The translations under genes and the position numbers were made by a program. Below, one piece after another: positions 54,801 through 64,000 of a DNA stretch of 64,000 bases. The stretch comes from Channallabes apus (Eukaryota; Chordata; Actinopteri; Siluriformes; Clariidae): positions 36,336,256-36,400,255 of the forward strand of contig CM060108.1 in assembly GCA_030522415.1 (NCBI GenBank), in the 5' to 3' direction. The notes below the pieces were generated by a model. The model had not been told where the DNA came from. It worked only from the letters and a program-made list of their open reading frames with translations, and did not search any database. How positions within the stretch are numbered: the stretch's first letter is position 1; each line of letters opens with the position of its first letter.

Positions 54801-55459
54801 AATTCTATTGTCACATATAATTACTGTATCTGTTAGGATGTTTAACATTTAGCAGGGTTATGAGTCCATTCATTCATTCTACTGAACTCTGCACTTTTTT
54901 TTTTTTCATTTAATTTGACTGTGATTTCTCCACAGCTGATATGACTCTAAACCCCCAATCTGCTCACTATCTTCTCACAGTGAGTAGTGATGGCAAAAGT
55001 CTCTACCAAAAATCCTCAAGCAGTCCAACTCATGCCCCAACAGCAGAGACTTATCAGGTCTGTATCTGTGTTTCATCTGATAACCTGTTGGACACCAGGT
55101 CTTATTTTGAACTGAAGGTGGCGCAGAAGGTACCCTGGACTATAGGGCTGCGTACCGAGTCTTTCAATGCAGATAACACTCCGGATACCAATCCTGATGC
55201 TGGCATCTGGACCATTGCCTCAGCACAGGGAACAATAACAATCAATGATGGTAATGCCACTCCGACAATGTTCATCACGCCGGCAAAGCTCGGTCTGTAT
55301 TTAGACTACGCACGAGGTCAAGTGTCCTTCTACGATGCGGTAGCTAAACGTCACCTACACTCTTATCTTACCACCTTTAAAGAAAAACTCCGTTTCTATG
55401 CAGCGTTTCAAATTGATCAGATTGAAGAGACCCAGGAGGTGTTGCTTTCATTTCTCTAG
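36879..55459 (+). CDS. single-pass transmembrane B30.2 (PRY-SPRY) protein, copy B
   Basis: Predicted by joining exons 36879-36929, 37138-37194, 37322-37414, 37551-37589, 44245-44283, 44415-44441, 48010-48036 and 54936-55459. Every intron is phase 1 with GT-AG ends. From the ATG at 36881 this gives about 284 residues: an acidic, polar N-terminus (1-40), KRR, a hydrophobic helix (about 50-67, SVGMIIILALLIAVIMTA), short linker exons of 13, 13, 9 and 9 codons, then the B30.2 domain (about 112-284). Transmembrane plus tiny in-phase exons plus one B30.2 exon is the layout of the membrane-to-tail part of butyrophilins, but no Ig exon or signal peptide is seen. The first exon has its own acceptor, so 5' exons may exist, possibly starting near 26693. 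Topology is undecided. B30.2 domains bind proteins or small ligands; the function here is unknown. Copy A is a pseudogene. Confidence 0.72.
37322..37414 (+). CDS. transmembrane exon of copy B
   Basis: 93 nt, phase 1 on both sides. It reads DTVTLKRRTLTVTLSVGMII followed by ILALLIAVIMT. A basic cluster precedes about 18 hydrophobic residues and another (AYRLREV) follows in the next exon. It is nearly identical to 16873-16965 in unit A, so this exon changed very little after the duplication. Confidence 0.75.
37861..37922 (+). other. possible alternative terminal exon, copy B
   Basis: Good acceptor, phase-1 frame ENAPDLLISEQISC, then TAA, as in unit A (17417-17478). Conservation of frame and stop in both copies is compatible with a short isoform without B30.2, but could be chance given the overall similarity of the units. 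Confidence 0.3.
38100..38585 (+). mobile_element. Tc1 relic shared by both units, copy B
   Basis: A longer version of 17640-17925. It adds 'tatacaccaggaaactggtg', 'catctggtctgatcccacag' and 'gaacagtcaatgaagcataa', matching transposase-coding DNA of the same Tc1 family in degraded form, and ends 'taatgttatggcagatgggt'. Confidence 0.65.
39496..39882 (+). pseudogene. LINE ORF1 (gag-like, zinc knuckles)
   Basis: About 128 residues in frame. After a basic domain with KSQDVIDVKRITIKKE it has consecutive knuckles CFSCQKFGHGSASC, CCNCGEEKHGEDC and CSNCAGNHPASSKTC, typical of ORF1 proteins of I/Jockey-group LINEs, which bind the element's RNA. The upstream part of ORF1 is out of frame, so it is a fragment. 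Confidence 0.8.
40350..40915 (+). pseudogene. LINE ORF2 endonuclease domain
   Basis: 'LQETYLSP', 'NAYGPNIQRPSGGT', 'ILMGDLNSHNPLWGEKHLY' and 'PFSAIDLTICTP' are AP-endonuclease motifs (metal-binding Glu, active-site GDxNxH, and the terminal S-D/A-H region). A stop at 40911-40913 and shifts break the frame before RT. Confidence 0.8.
41401..42563 (+). pseudogene. LINE ORF2 reverse transcriptase, interrupted
   Basis: Pieces in several frames: linker and finger region (41401-41733), SINE insertion, palm start (41918-42199, PPSWLGATVIPIPKP and FQCGFRKGRSTLDHL), then VLFDLEKAYDTTWKYGIL, QGVPQGSILSVTLFML and the catalytic LYVDDVCICY (42192-42563). The YVDD motif survives. Stops and frameshifts separate the blocks. 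Confidence 0.82.
41728..41900 (-). mobile_element. tRNA-derived SINE nested in the LINE
   Basis: On the minus strand a tRNA-like head with GGGGTAGCTCAGTGGTTAAG and GGTTCAAATCCCAC, and the tail 'aagtcgctctggataagagc' followed by gcctgccaaatgccta. Direct repeats ccaaaacat flank it (left about 41721-41729, right about 41907-41917). It interrupts the LINE reverse transcriptase. Confidence 0.82.
42670..43369 (+). pseudogene. LINE RNase H and C-terminal region
   Basis: RNase H: TDGSKMDNHVSAAA (first Asp), FTAEARALLLALEHI (Glu), LVFTDSKSCLQAL (Asp), YWIPGHELK, then a stop at 42982-42984 where the family has a continuous frame into NEQADMAARQAL. The C-terminus has RCRIGHTNITHAYLL and CQHCRTILTIKHILLDCP. 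An RNase H domain with this tail supports I/Nimb rather than L1 or L2. Confidence 0.8.
43655..44244. other. intron of copy B, shared with unit A
   Basis: Collinear with 18020-18629. A frame on the minus strand (for example 44028-43792) is partly kept in both units but shows no recognisable domain and lies in an intron. I do not call it a gene. Confidence 0.4.
45206..45735 (+). mobile_element. L2/CR1-type LINE 3' tail
   Basis: Contains 'ggttcctctcaaggtttctt', 'gggagtttttccttgcca', 'gtgaagctgctttgtgacaa' and 'aaagcgttatacaaataaaa', the widespread 3' untranslated tail of fish L2-type LINEs. The coding part is absent. It is nested in the hAT element. Confidence 0.7.
45822..47378 (-). mobile_element. 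Tc1-like transposon, near intact, nested in hAT
   Basis: Long terminal inverted repeats starting CAAACTGGATTCC / CAAACCGGATTCC and continuing for over 100 bp with few mismatches, flanked by TA. The transposase is on the minus strand with one frameshift. It looks younger than the surrounding hAT element. Confidence 0.9.
46021..47081 (-). pseudogene. Tc1 DD34E transposase, one frameshift
   Basis: N-terminal part (47081 to about 46330) has paired helix-turn-helix regions (GVTQLIAKTLQLSSSTVHNI; SVNTIHRAIRRC) with a GRKT hinge, and the first catalytic Asp in VLWSDESRF. After a single-base shift near 46330 the second frame gives IFQQDNARPN (second Asp) and DLSPIENIWRIIKRK (Glu), ending DATQW. The total is about 340-350 residues, the usual Tc1 length. 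The start Met may be MGRGSPIPT rather than the upstream MIGYKK, which lies closer to the inverted repeat. Confidence 0.9.
48662..49221 (+). pseudogene. Gypsy RT thumb / RNase H fragment
   Basis: Reads NFEELKSRLTSAPILAYADF, with a 66-bp tandem duplication so that the APILAYADFSLPFI block occurs twice. It then shifts frame into GAVLSQEQGGKVRPIAYASC, LKWAMIEKFREYLLG and FTDNNPLSHL, ending NWNADALSRQ. These are RNase H motifs of Gypsy polyproteins. The upstream RT is deleted. Confidence 0.85.
49222..50721 (+). pseudogene. Gypsy integrase with premature stop
   Basis: HHCC zinc-binding region (HQEHGHQGVERTTELV ... CRECERCQASK), first Asp in LALDFTVLEP, then an in-frame TAG at 49858-49860. The frame resumes with FGVPSRIHSDQGRNFESSLV (second Asp), HPAGNGQCESFNRTLHNLL (Glu) and the GESPFFLMFG block. 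The C-terminus has VYLREYGARGRHKIQDLWSP and ends about 50721. The single stop and upstream deletions make it non-functional. Confidence 0.87.
51037..52074 (+). repeat. 3' LTR of the RNase H-integrase element
   Basis: 1038 bp from tgtagcaggg to ttgccaca. Its first 150 bp match 48420-48575 with a few changes. It contains several aataaa signals near its centre and end. Confidence 0.85.
52407..53133 (+). pseudogene. Harbinger Myb-like DNA-binding protein
   Basis: MDPVKRGKKKNEVEVLLNEV starts at 52407. A shift in a poly-A run near 52530 interrupts it before WGQVTNAVNAVSPVCRTTAE and VKKKWFDLKVSSKKR, the Myb/SANT-like tri-helix of Harbinger accessory proteins (NAIF1-like). A downstream part (52919-53133) reads DLPVLPGPAPLATSARP and, after a shift, IKEKLHQINVDLRNISDSLN, a coiled-coil-like tail. 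The protein normally recruits the transposase to the element ends and to the nucleus. Confidence 0.7.
53407..54340 (-). pseudogene. Harbinger (HARBI1-like) transposase, broken
   Basis: Begins MADLALLEDFQ near 54340, then TAA, then RRDRVFRDRTDLLAESDEWL, FLATGTFQREIGDRSGISQP and TVSRIMPHVLHAI (54299-53907). A middle part around 53930-53700 encodes HVALKAPTADEFVFVNRKGY and RTASWDYIFSKALLEKAG in other frames. The last part (53643-53407) reads GDQRYALKSWLMTLVANPVS, NRAHERTRSIVECAIGLLKA and RWMCL, the DDE C-terminus. At least one stop and a frame break near 53925 disable it. An intron near 53650-53690 is possible. Confidence 0.8.
54686..54935. other. intron end before the B30.2 exon, with a perfect-looking inverted repeat
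   Basis: 'cataaccctgctaaatttta' near 54752 is followed by 'aacatcctaacatacagtaa', and its complement 'ttactgtatctgttaggatg' lies near 54822. These are two arms of about 65 bp separated by a few bases, a small inverted-repeat element. A polypyrimidine tract and acceptor (ctccacag) end at 54935. Confidence 0.6.
54936..55459 (+). CDS. B30.2 (PRY-SPRY) exon of copy B
   Basis: One exon, open for 174 codons from its acceptor, entering in phase 1. The PRY part reads DMTLNPQSAHYLLTVSSDGK (compare DVTLDPxTAHPxLxLSxDGK). SPRY motifs follow: SYFELKVAQKVPWTIGL, GIWTIASAQGTITIND, LGLYLDYARGQVSFYDA and LRFYAAFQIDQIEETQE. Length and motif order match a complete B30.2 domain. The usual LDP is LNP, and the WEV of the SPRY start is FELKV. 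The stop at 55457-55459 ends the protein at SFL. No inactivating change is seen, in contrast with the nearby transposon genes. Confidence 0.88.
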
Positions 55460-56451
55460 TGTTAATATGTGAGCAGGTTACCTAGATTAAATATTTAAGT
55501 TCTTATTGTCTTATTATCCTAACATTTTATTTTTTATTTTGAACTCCTGTTAAAATATTTTTATGAATGTTATAATGATGAATAAAAAGTTGCAAGAAAT
55601 AGACGTATGTACAATATCCCTCAAATTCGGAAATGACTTTGTACCCATAGGTACAATAAACAACGATATGGTCTTACCTGTGCTCTAGCATGGAAATATA
55701 TTTGAAGGTTAAGACACTGATGGAGGATAGTCATTCATACACATCACAGATGTGCGACACAGACTGTAATTCTACACTCTCAGAAATGAAGGTACCTTTC
55801 AAGGGCACAGAATTGCACCCTAATATAGAGAAACAAATTTGTACCAATTATGTCTGTACCATTAAAGACATTATTTGTACCATGGTCAACCAAAATGTTT
55901 CTTTTGTTTTATAAACTTGTTGGTACATTATTGTACCTTAATCAAAGGTACATATATTGTCCTTGAAGGTACCAACCCAGTGACGAGCCCTTTTTTACCT
56001 TAATGGTGTCTAATGTGTTCCTTTGGAAACTATAAAAAAGTAATTTTCCTATTGAATAAGACATTCAATCAATTTATTATCAGTGACTATGAAAAATATA
56101 AAATGCACATGTTTGAACACTGCCTTTGATTACAGTAAAATATTCCTGTAAGAATACATCTTTCAGGTTTACAACAAAGAAATATTTAAAAACACCTCTA
56201 TTAGCTAAAAAACATTCAGAAAATACCATCACAGTAAAATGGTACAGTGTATATAAAATACAGTTTTTAAGAATATAGCCATGGTTGTGTGTTGTGGTCT
56301 CAATCTTCCTGTTCTCCATTCTGGAAACAACTGCAATGACTTCCGCAAATCAGAGCTGTTGCTATTCCCAGCTAAAAGTTATCATGGGCAGTGGATAAAC
56401 GCCGCATGCACAATATATTTATTGTCCACTAATAGCTTTAAATAGAATTGA
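55460..56451. other. 3' flank of copy B, with polyadenylation signal and inverted-repeat element
   Basis: aataaa at 55581-55586, about 120 nt after the stop, conserved in unit A (20390-20395). From 55783 ('cactctcagaaatgaaggta') a repeat with many GGTACC and GTACC half-sites begins. Its probable other end is 59121-59137 ('gaacctttattctgagtgc'). Confidence 0.55.
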
Positions 56452-56663
56452 ATGTGTGCAAGTTGCTTACATCATTTGATGCAAAGCTAAATAAGGTAAT
56501 TTAACTCACTATTTTCAGGATGGGTGGGTAAAACATAAAAATTTTTCGATGTGCATATTGAATATAAACATAAGTAATCACAAAATAATAAAATTCACAT
56601 TGAAATTATGCCATCTTGTAGTTTGACAATTCAAATGCACTATTTAATGTCGAGTTATATTAA

Positions 56664-58843
56664 AACCCTGGAGAACCCAAGAACCCTTTTCTTCTTTTGA
56701 AAATTATGAACCATGCATTGAATGAATGCTCTAAGTTCACTGAACACCAAAATATCCACTTTTTCAATTTTAACCCTTCATTTCCCGATTTAGGATTAGG
56801 GTCAAATTTGACCCATTGTGATTTAGGTGTATAATTTCAAAGAATCACAATAACAAACTCTGTCAATGCAAACTATTTTAAAGTAAGGAAAAATAATTAG
56901 TCAAACACTCAGCTACATTTAACAATGTTTTTTTTTCCTTTATTTGTTACATATTAGAACTGGATTTAAATGTACAAACACACTTTGGCCAATGGAAACA
57001 AGAACACAAGGCCAAAATCACAACTGATAAAAACTAAAACCATGGGTCTTTGCTTATCTAAAAATCTGTTCTGCTAGAGAGAAGAATTCACACTAGACAT
57101 TGTGGTAGTCTTTGAAACAATTTCTTTTTTTGTTGATGCAAAGAGGAACTGCACATTTCTCACAAAACATTTCAGTTTTGAGGTCCTTGCACACAGCACA
57201 CCGACGGCGATTTCCCTCTTTGACAGGCCAATGGGCGAAAACGAACATCTGCATTCCGATTAACTTGAACATATCTTGGTGGTGTTGGGGCAGAGGGGCC
57301 AGGAGTTGTTGGTCTACCCCGACTTCTTGCTGTTCCAACTTCAACCAAGCCTTGAGCAAACAAACCCTGGAACTTGCGAAGTTTGAGCACTTTCGATCCA
57401 GTGACTCCCTGTGCCTCACAGTCGCCCTGGTAAAGAAGCCATGCATTGATCACTGCAACAGACACAAAATGCCAGAAAAGTATCATATACCAATGACGGG
57501 TCCTGATGGGAAATTTACAGCGTGCAAGATGCGCATCCAGCATATCAACGCCACCCATTGAAGCATTATACTCCTTGATGATGTTTGGCTGATCAATGTT
57601 GGTGTACTCTTTTTTTTTTTATTTATTTTTTTATTAGACTTGTCCCAGCGACGAGCTTTGCCTAAAGGCTCTGGTCCAGCATACGATGACATCAAACTGA
57701 CTGCTTTTGTGTCTTGCCATTTCAAACAAACAGTGTTGGTGTTGGACTCAATTCTATAATCATAGGATCCACGGCCTTTTTTGGACAGGTCTTTGTAATC
57801 AGGTTGCACTTTGACATACGGTTTTTACGCACGGTTCCTGTGTAGTAGATTCCCTTTGTCAATAATTTCTCAATGAGGGGGGCATTGAAGTGAAGAAATT
57901 GTCATCGAAAACCAGGAAATGTACTTTTTCTGCAAGTGACTCGCAGAGCTTTATCACAATATCTCCACCAACTCCCAACTGACTCTTCCCTTTTTGTTCA
58001 TTGCCACCACCTTTTCCCTGGTATATGTCAAAGTTCATGCAGGTGGCCAGAGACACAGCAGCGCGCCCACACTTTGAATCCCCACGGATGTGGCTTCCCT
58101 TTGATGTACTGCCTAATGCAACCAAATTTCCCTTTGTACGGCACCATTATCTCATCAATTGACTGTTTTTGGCGAGGAGCTATAGTCAGACATCGTCTAA
58201 GAAAAGAATCCAAAAATGGTCTCAGTTTTCAAACTCAATCCTTTTTTTCTTCTTCACTGGCCATTTCGTTGTCTAAAAAATGGATGACGGAGAGTAGCAG
58301 GGTGAATCGGTTGCGACACATAACGTCTGCCACAGGCCCATAACGAACTTAATTTTCCCAGTACTGACGTACTCCAGACATTTGCACTAATCCCATCCTG
58401 AAATACATTCCAAGAACTTGTTCTATCTCCTTTACTGAAGTGGCTACACATTTCCCATTCTTTTGAACACTGTGTCGATTGGTATGTTCAACAATATTTT
58501 CCAAAATATCAAGGGGAAACAAAGCGTCGAAAATAAACCAGTGTGGTGTGTGTCTCAAAAAATACACAATTTTACCAATCTCTGGTTCTCTGAGAAGACA
58601 ATTTTGTTAGGGCAGGTTTCCAGCTCAAAAAAACATGTGGTCAGCCATCTTGTCACTACCACTCTGGCTTGCCAGTTCAATATTCACCCAATAGGTGAGT
58701 CTATGCAGGGGCCAGAAGTGGCACTATGAGCTTTGAAGTTAAATAAAAAAAATTTTTTGTTGTTTGTTTATTTTGAGTAGCAGCAATTAACAGTGGTCAA
58801 ATTTGACCCTGTGGGTTCTCCAGGGGGTCAAATTTGACCATTG
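56664..58843 (-). mobile_element. piggyBac-type element, degraded
   Basis: Left side follows TTAA (56660-56663) with aaccctggagaaccc. The right side has gtgggttctccaggggg and precedes TTAA (58844-58847). Both ends carry the palindromic segment GGTCAAATTTGACC or half of it. The transposase on the minus strand is broken. The exact ends are uncertain because the repeats are not symmetrical. Confidence 0.65.
57093..58720 (-). pseudogene. piggyBac transposase (PGBD-like), several frame breaks
   Basis: From the N-terminal side: FIFDALFPLDILENIVEHTN and VLGMYFRMGLVQMSGVRQYW (58567-58349); SIDEIMVPYKGKFGCIRQYI and KGKPHPWGFKVWARC (58213-58028, around the first catalytic Asp, D-E-x-M-x-P-x-K-G); FLVFDDNFFTSMP (second Asp); then MGGVDMLDAHLARC and RHWYMILFWHFVSVAVINAW (57558-57172; third Asp in GGVD). 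The C-terminal Cys-rich finger reads RRCAVCKDLKTEMFCEKC (57446-57093). Domains are in order but in different frames. Confidence 0.82.
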
Positions 58844-58979
58844 TTAATGTAAAATAACAGCCATGCTTCGGTTGCTTGTGGCCTGCTTCCCTCTCTCCAT
58901 CCTGACAGAAAATTCCTGTGGCTACTTTGGCCAATCGGTGCTTTGTTGCTATGCCGAGTAGTTAATAGTTAAGGTTACT

Positions 58980-59244
58980 GTACTGTACCAGTGATGTTAG
59001 AACAATTATGTACCTTCAATGCAGGTGTACCCTAAAAGGTAAAAAAAAATTATCATCTTTTCCATGCCATTTTTGGTACAAATTATCGAAAAGGTACAAA
59101 ACTGTACCACTGTGAACCTTTATTCTGAGTGCATGGTTAACCTAAGGCAGTTTTTATGTTCAGTGCAGGACAAAGAGACAGTGGTTGGGACCTAATGACA
59201 GATACTGTGATTCGATCTATCGCAGTTCCAAAGACCCCGCACAC
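58980..59244. other. right part of the GTACC-rich repeat and flank
   Basis: 'tgtaccttcaatgcaggtgt', 'ttggtacaaattatcgaaaa' and 'gtaccactgtgaaccttt' resemble the left end at 55783. The terminal inverted repeat compares CACTCTCAGAAATGAAGGTA with GCACTCAGAATAAAGGTTC. This span is missing from unit A, where 21327 joins directly to the counterpart of 59245. Confidence 0.5.
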
Positions 59245-60529
59245 ACCGCGCAACCCTGCACACGCATTTCTGCAGCTGAGGACCTGACACAAACATTAAT
59301 ACAGCAAATCTGGTTTAAATGAAATCTATATATTTTGTTCCTAAGGAAGACACATACTGTATATCATTGTGAGCACTTTAAATCTGTGAGATATTCTTAC
59401 CCTTGTAGGAACATACTGTATGTTCCTTACCAATGTAAAAACATGCCCTGCACCCCACTTCAACACAGACACATGCGCTCACACATGCATGCACCAGGTG
59501 CCAAATTAAAATTTAGTTTAACAACTGTAGTGGCATGGTGCTCCTAGATTGCCCCTAGTGTGTCACTGTGGGTGTGAGTGTGTGTATGTGTGTGTGCCCT
59601 GCGATGGATTGGCACCCCATCCAGGGTGTACCTCGGTTTGTGCCCTAAGTCTCCTGGGATAGGATCCTGGCCCCTCCCTCACAGAGGTATAGACAATGAC
59701 TAAGTGAGGATAATAGCTCTAGACTGAATTGTCAAAGGAAAACTAAGAGGAGCAAAATAAAAACTGGTCCACTATTATCTCATACTGTTACAAGGGCTAC
59801 CTAGTATAATTTTTACTATCATTTGAAATTCCACAAAATAACACAAACTGTTACAAGAAACACAAATGTGGGAATGATTTCAACACGCCACTGATTGTCA
59901 GCACTTTAATAATTAAAATTAGCACCAGACTGTTCATTATTATAAAGATAGGGGAGCACTCTTGGCTGACTGTGAGTATAAGTCAGGGAAATGAACTTCT
60001 CTAAGGAGCCCTGAATGCGAGAACAGGAACACACCCCAACATAATAAACACACACAACAACCACTTTATTTAAAAACAACATGTTTCCTTAAAAATGAAT
60101 CCTACGCGCTTCACCCACAGGAACAACTATGATAAAATACTAAACAAGAACGACAAAGACCTCCTGTAGCTCTGTCCAAGTCTGAGTCTGTACATAAATG
60201 ATTGTGGACGCTTTATGACAATATACATTTTGCTTACCTCTTGGGAACAGTACAGTAGACTAAATGATAACTGATTCAGACTGTTTCGGTGCATTTACTG
60301 ACAAACCACTAACCCTTCTGTCCGATCAGCCAAATTATTGTGTTCATTCAAAAGACAAAGACTAATCACAAAACACACACGCACACACGCGCGCGCGCAC
60401 ACACACACACACACATGCACAGCCCAGTAAGGTGTACAACATCCACAACTCCTAAACTTTGTGAACTCCTAGACAAAGAATGTCAAAATTTAAGAAAATA
60501 ACAGTCGCTAAACAAACCAGTTCTGGATA
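59245..60529. other. unit B right part, non-coding
   Basis: Collinear with 21328-22640 of unit A, including the SINE tail fragment (about 59575-59710) and the CA/CG microsatellite (about 60375-60416). The match ends near 60529, where unclassified sequence begins. Confidence 0.6.
60375..60416. repeat. (CA)n/(CG)n microsatellite
   Basis: CA run interrupted by cgcgcgcg, a potential Z-DNA stretch. The counterpart in unit A is pure CA. Confidence 0.85.
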
Positions 60530-62217
60530 AGTTTTGTCTGGATTTGCTCACTGGCCAATGTGGCTAGTGGATTTCTGGAGTCACTCGCCATTCAGCCTTT
60601 TTACTAGCCACAATTTTGTTACCAGAAAATCGCAGTTTTTTTCTTCACCATGATACGTTAATGTTTGTTATATCTAGATTTTCTTATAAATGACAGCATA
60701 CACTGTATCACTATAGTAGTAGTCAAGTACTGTTAAGATAGCTCCCAATATAAAAACATGCAAACATGAACAGTATGGGTGGTGTAGTGGTTAGCACTTG
60801 CACCTCCAGGGTCTTGGGTTCGATTCCCGGCCAGGCTCGATTCCCGTCTCTGTGTGCATGGAGTTTGCATGTTCTCCCCGTGCTTGGTGGGTTTCCTCCG
60901 GGTACTCCGGTTTCCTCCCACAGTCCAAAGATATGCAGGTTAGGCTAATTGGCGTTCCCAAATTGCCCGTAGTGTGGGAATGGGTGTGTGAATGTGTGTA
61001 TGAGTGTGTGCCCTGCGATGGATTGGCACCCTGTCCAGGGTGTACCCTGCCTCGTGCCCGAAGCTTCCTGGGATAGGCTCCAGGCCCCCCGCGACCCTGA
61101 ATGCAGGATTAAGCGGTATAGAGGATGAATGAATGAATGAACAGTATATTCTATTTATTGAAATTGAAAAATAACAGATTCAGTACAACTGAACTCATTA
61201 TGATATTAAAAATACAGCAACTCAGAACATTTATCATTTTAGTGCTATTATGTGTACTATTATCAGGTATTATTATTCATTATGTATTATATCAGAATTC
61301 TGAGTTAGGACAATGGATTCTGGTCTATCTTGTTGTGTTGACTCTTTATAGTGTGAGGTAATTCAACCAATTGATGAATTCAACATGAAATCTAAATAGA
61401 TTTTAATAGTGATTACTTTTTTATATATAATCAGTAAATAACCTACATTATGCGAAAGGGGCAAACATTCTCATCCTGTTGAGAAGCAGTAGCCCTTTAA
61501 GGAAATGATACACACACACACACCAAACAGGAAGTAAAAGTGCATGGGTCGTCTGGTAACCCGCGGACCCTGCGGGTAACCGGCGGGTCAGGTTGGGGCG
61601 GGTAACAAAATTGTCACTTTATTTGAAAGAAGAAAAAAAAATCCATGTATGTTGCGTGCAATTACCTATAGCCTATATTAAATATTTGGGAATATCTATT
61701 TTCATATTTCATATTTTAAGTTCTTTGATAAGGTTACGTCACGTGACAAGTCATGAAAGCGCCATGCAGCTACTGCCGCCAGTCACAACAAAAATGAAGA
61801 AATTAAATGGAAGACGAGGTGCGGGAGAAATTGAGGTCGGGAATTTATGCCTAGTATGTATATTTAATGGTCGTGGGTGCGGGCGGGTTGTAAAAATAGA
61901 TACAGTGGTGCGGGGTGGGCTGGGGCGGGCCAAACAAAAGTGGGACTCCCATCACTAGTGTGTGAGCGCACGCGCATTGCATGTGTGAACATGTGTAGAG
62001 AGGGATATTAAATTTCCTCATTACAGTCATGTGCGTTTTATGCGCTTAATATTAAGTTGCAATGTGTTGATTATATCGGATGACTTTAGAGAAAACTACA
62101 ACAAAAATATATTGTCATAGAATAAACTACCCGCCAAAGTGGCTAGTGAGACTAAAGTTATTACCCGCCACAGCCGAATTTGGCGGGTGGGCGGATGCCA
62201 ATGTCAAACCCTGATAT
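60530..62217. other. unclassified insertion with degenerate inverted ends
   Basis: The right end, read in reverse, is CAGGGTTTGACATTGGCATC followed by CGCCCACCCGCCAAATTCGG. The left end has related 'gccaatgtggctagtgg' text. The segment 61540-61960 has GC-rich 'cccgcggaccctgcgggtaa', 'ggcgggtcaggttggggcgg' and an end-like 'gtgggactcccatcactagt', possibly a nested hAT scrap. No convincing coding frame. A SINE is nested at 60777. Confidence 0.4.
60777..61136 (+). mobile_element. full-length DANA/Mermaid-type SINE
   Basis: tRNA-like head (gtgtagtggttagcac, ggttcgattcccgg), conserved body (ggagtttgcatgttctcccc; gatatgcaggttaggctaat; gatggattggcaccctgtcc) and ATGA tail. Target duplication atgaacagtat at 60766-60776 and 61137-61147. 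It is one of the cleanest SINE copies in the window. Confidence 0.92.

Positions 62218-64000
<1,783 letters not shown>

Larger units (their letters stand above)
25340..60529. repeat. segmental duplication, unit B
   Basis: Collinear with unit A. It is twice as long because of later insertions: Gypsy (28074-33726), hAT (34715-36345), LINE (38690-43643), hAT with nested Tc1 (44563-47917), Gypsy (48420-52074) and probably piggyBac (about 56664-58843). Removing the insertions restores the unit A order. The small-scale differences look like a few percent, which is an eye estimate. Confidence 0.85.

Noticed and set aside
57112..57561. Plus-strand frame of 149 codons
   Set aside because: Antisense of the piggyBac transposase C-terminal region.

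Overview
The window is vertebrate nuclear DNA. It is AT-rich and intron-rich, without operons, and crowded with fish-type transposons. DANA/Mermaid-type tRNA-derived SINEs, a Nimb-like LINE with RNase H, Tc1 elements with long inverted repeats, chromodomain Gypsy elements, hAT, Harbinger and piggyBac relics together point to a teleost, probably an otophysan such as a catfish. The species is inference. The family calls rest on motifs read by eye.

Left edge (1-5185): a minus-strand dehydrogenase/reductase gene, dhrs4, runs off the left end. Seven coding exons are readable and the last lies outside the window. A candidate TATA-less promoter (YY1, ETS and inverted CCAAT boxes) sits near 4.8 kb.

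Most of the rest is a tandem segmental duplication. Unit A (about 5185-22735) and unit B (about 25340-60529) share promoter-like sequence, exons, introns, 3' flank and several old transposon relics. Each carries one plus-strand gene, head-to-head with dhrs4. All of its exons join in phase 1: a short acidic N-terminus, one transmembrane exon, four tiny exons of 27 or 39 nt, then a single-exon B30.2 (PRY-SPRY) domain. This resembles the membrane-to-tail half of a butyrophilin gene, but no signal peptide, Ig domain or RING finger is visible.

Copy B (36879-55459) keeps an open exon set predicting about 284 residues, although LINE, hAT, Tc1, Gypsy and Harbinger insertions spread it over 18.6 kb. 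Copy A (12073-20268) is a pseudogene. A Gypsy element sits 23 bp from its transmembrane-exon acceptor. A small exon has lost its acceptor and grown into an 18-bp minisatellite with stops. A deletion removed the B30.2 exon except its last 22 codons. A further frameshifted B30.2 fragment (about 23877-24171) lies near the junction of the units, and a diverged scrap of the unit's left end lies at about 4140-4440. This looks like a birth-and-death cluster of B30.2 genes, a pattern typical of teleost immune loci.

Unit A alone carries an unclassified 1.5-kb insertion with five spaced perfect or near-perfect hairpins (5684-7176). Comparing the units dates the insertions. Harbinger, one Tc1 relic and several SINEs are in both, so they are older than the duplication. 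All three Gypsy elements, the LINE and both CAGTGGTTCTC-type hAT elements are in one unit only, so they are younger. The right end (60530-64000) holds SINE and Tc1 insertions and a long TA microsatellite. No bacterial features, CRISPR arrays, rRNA or free-standing tRNA genes were seen.
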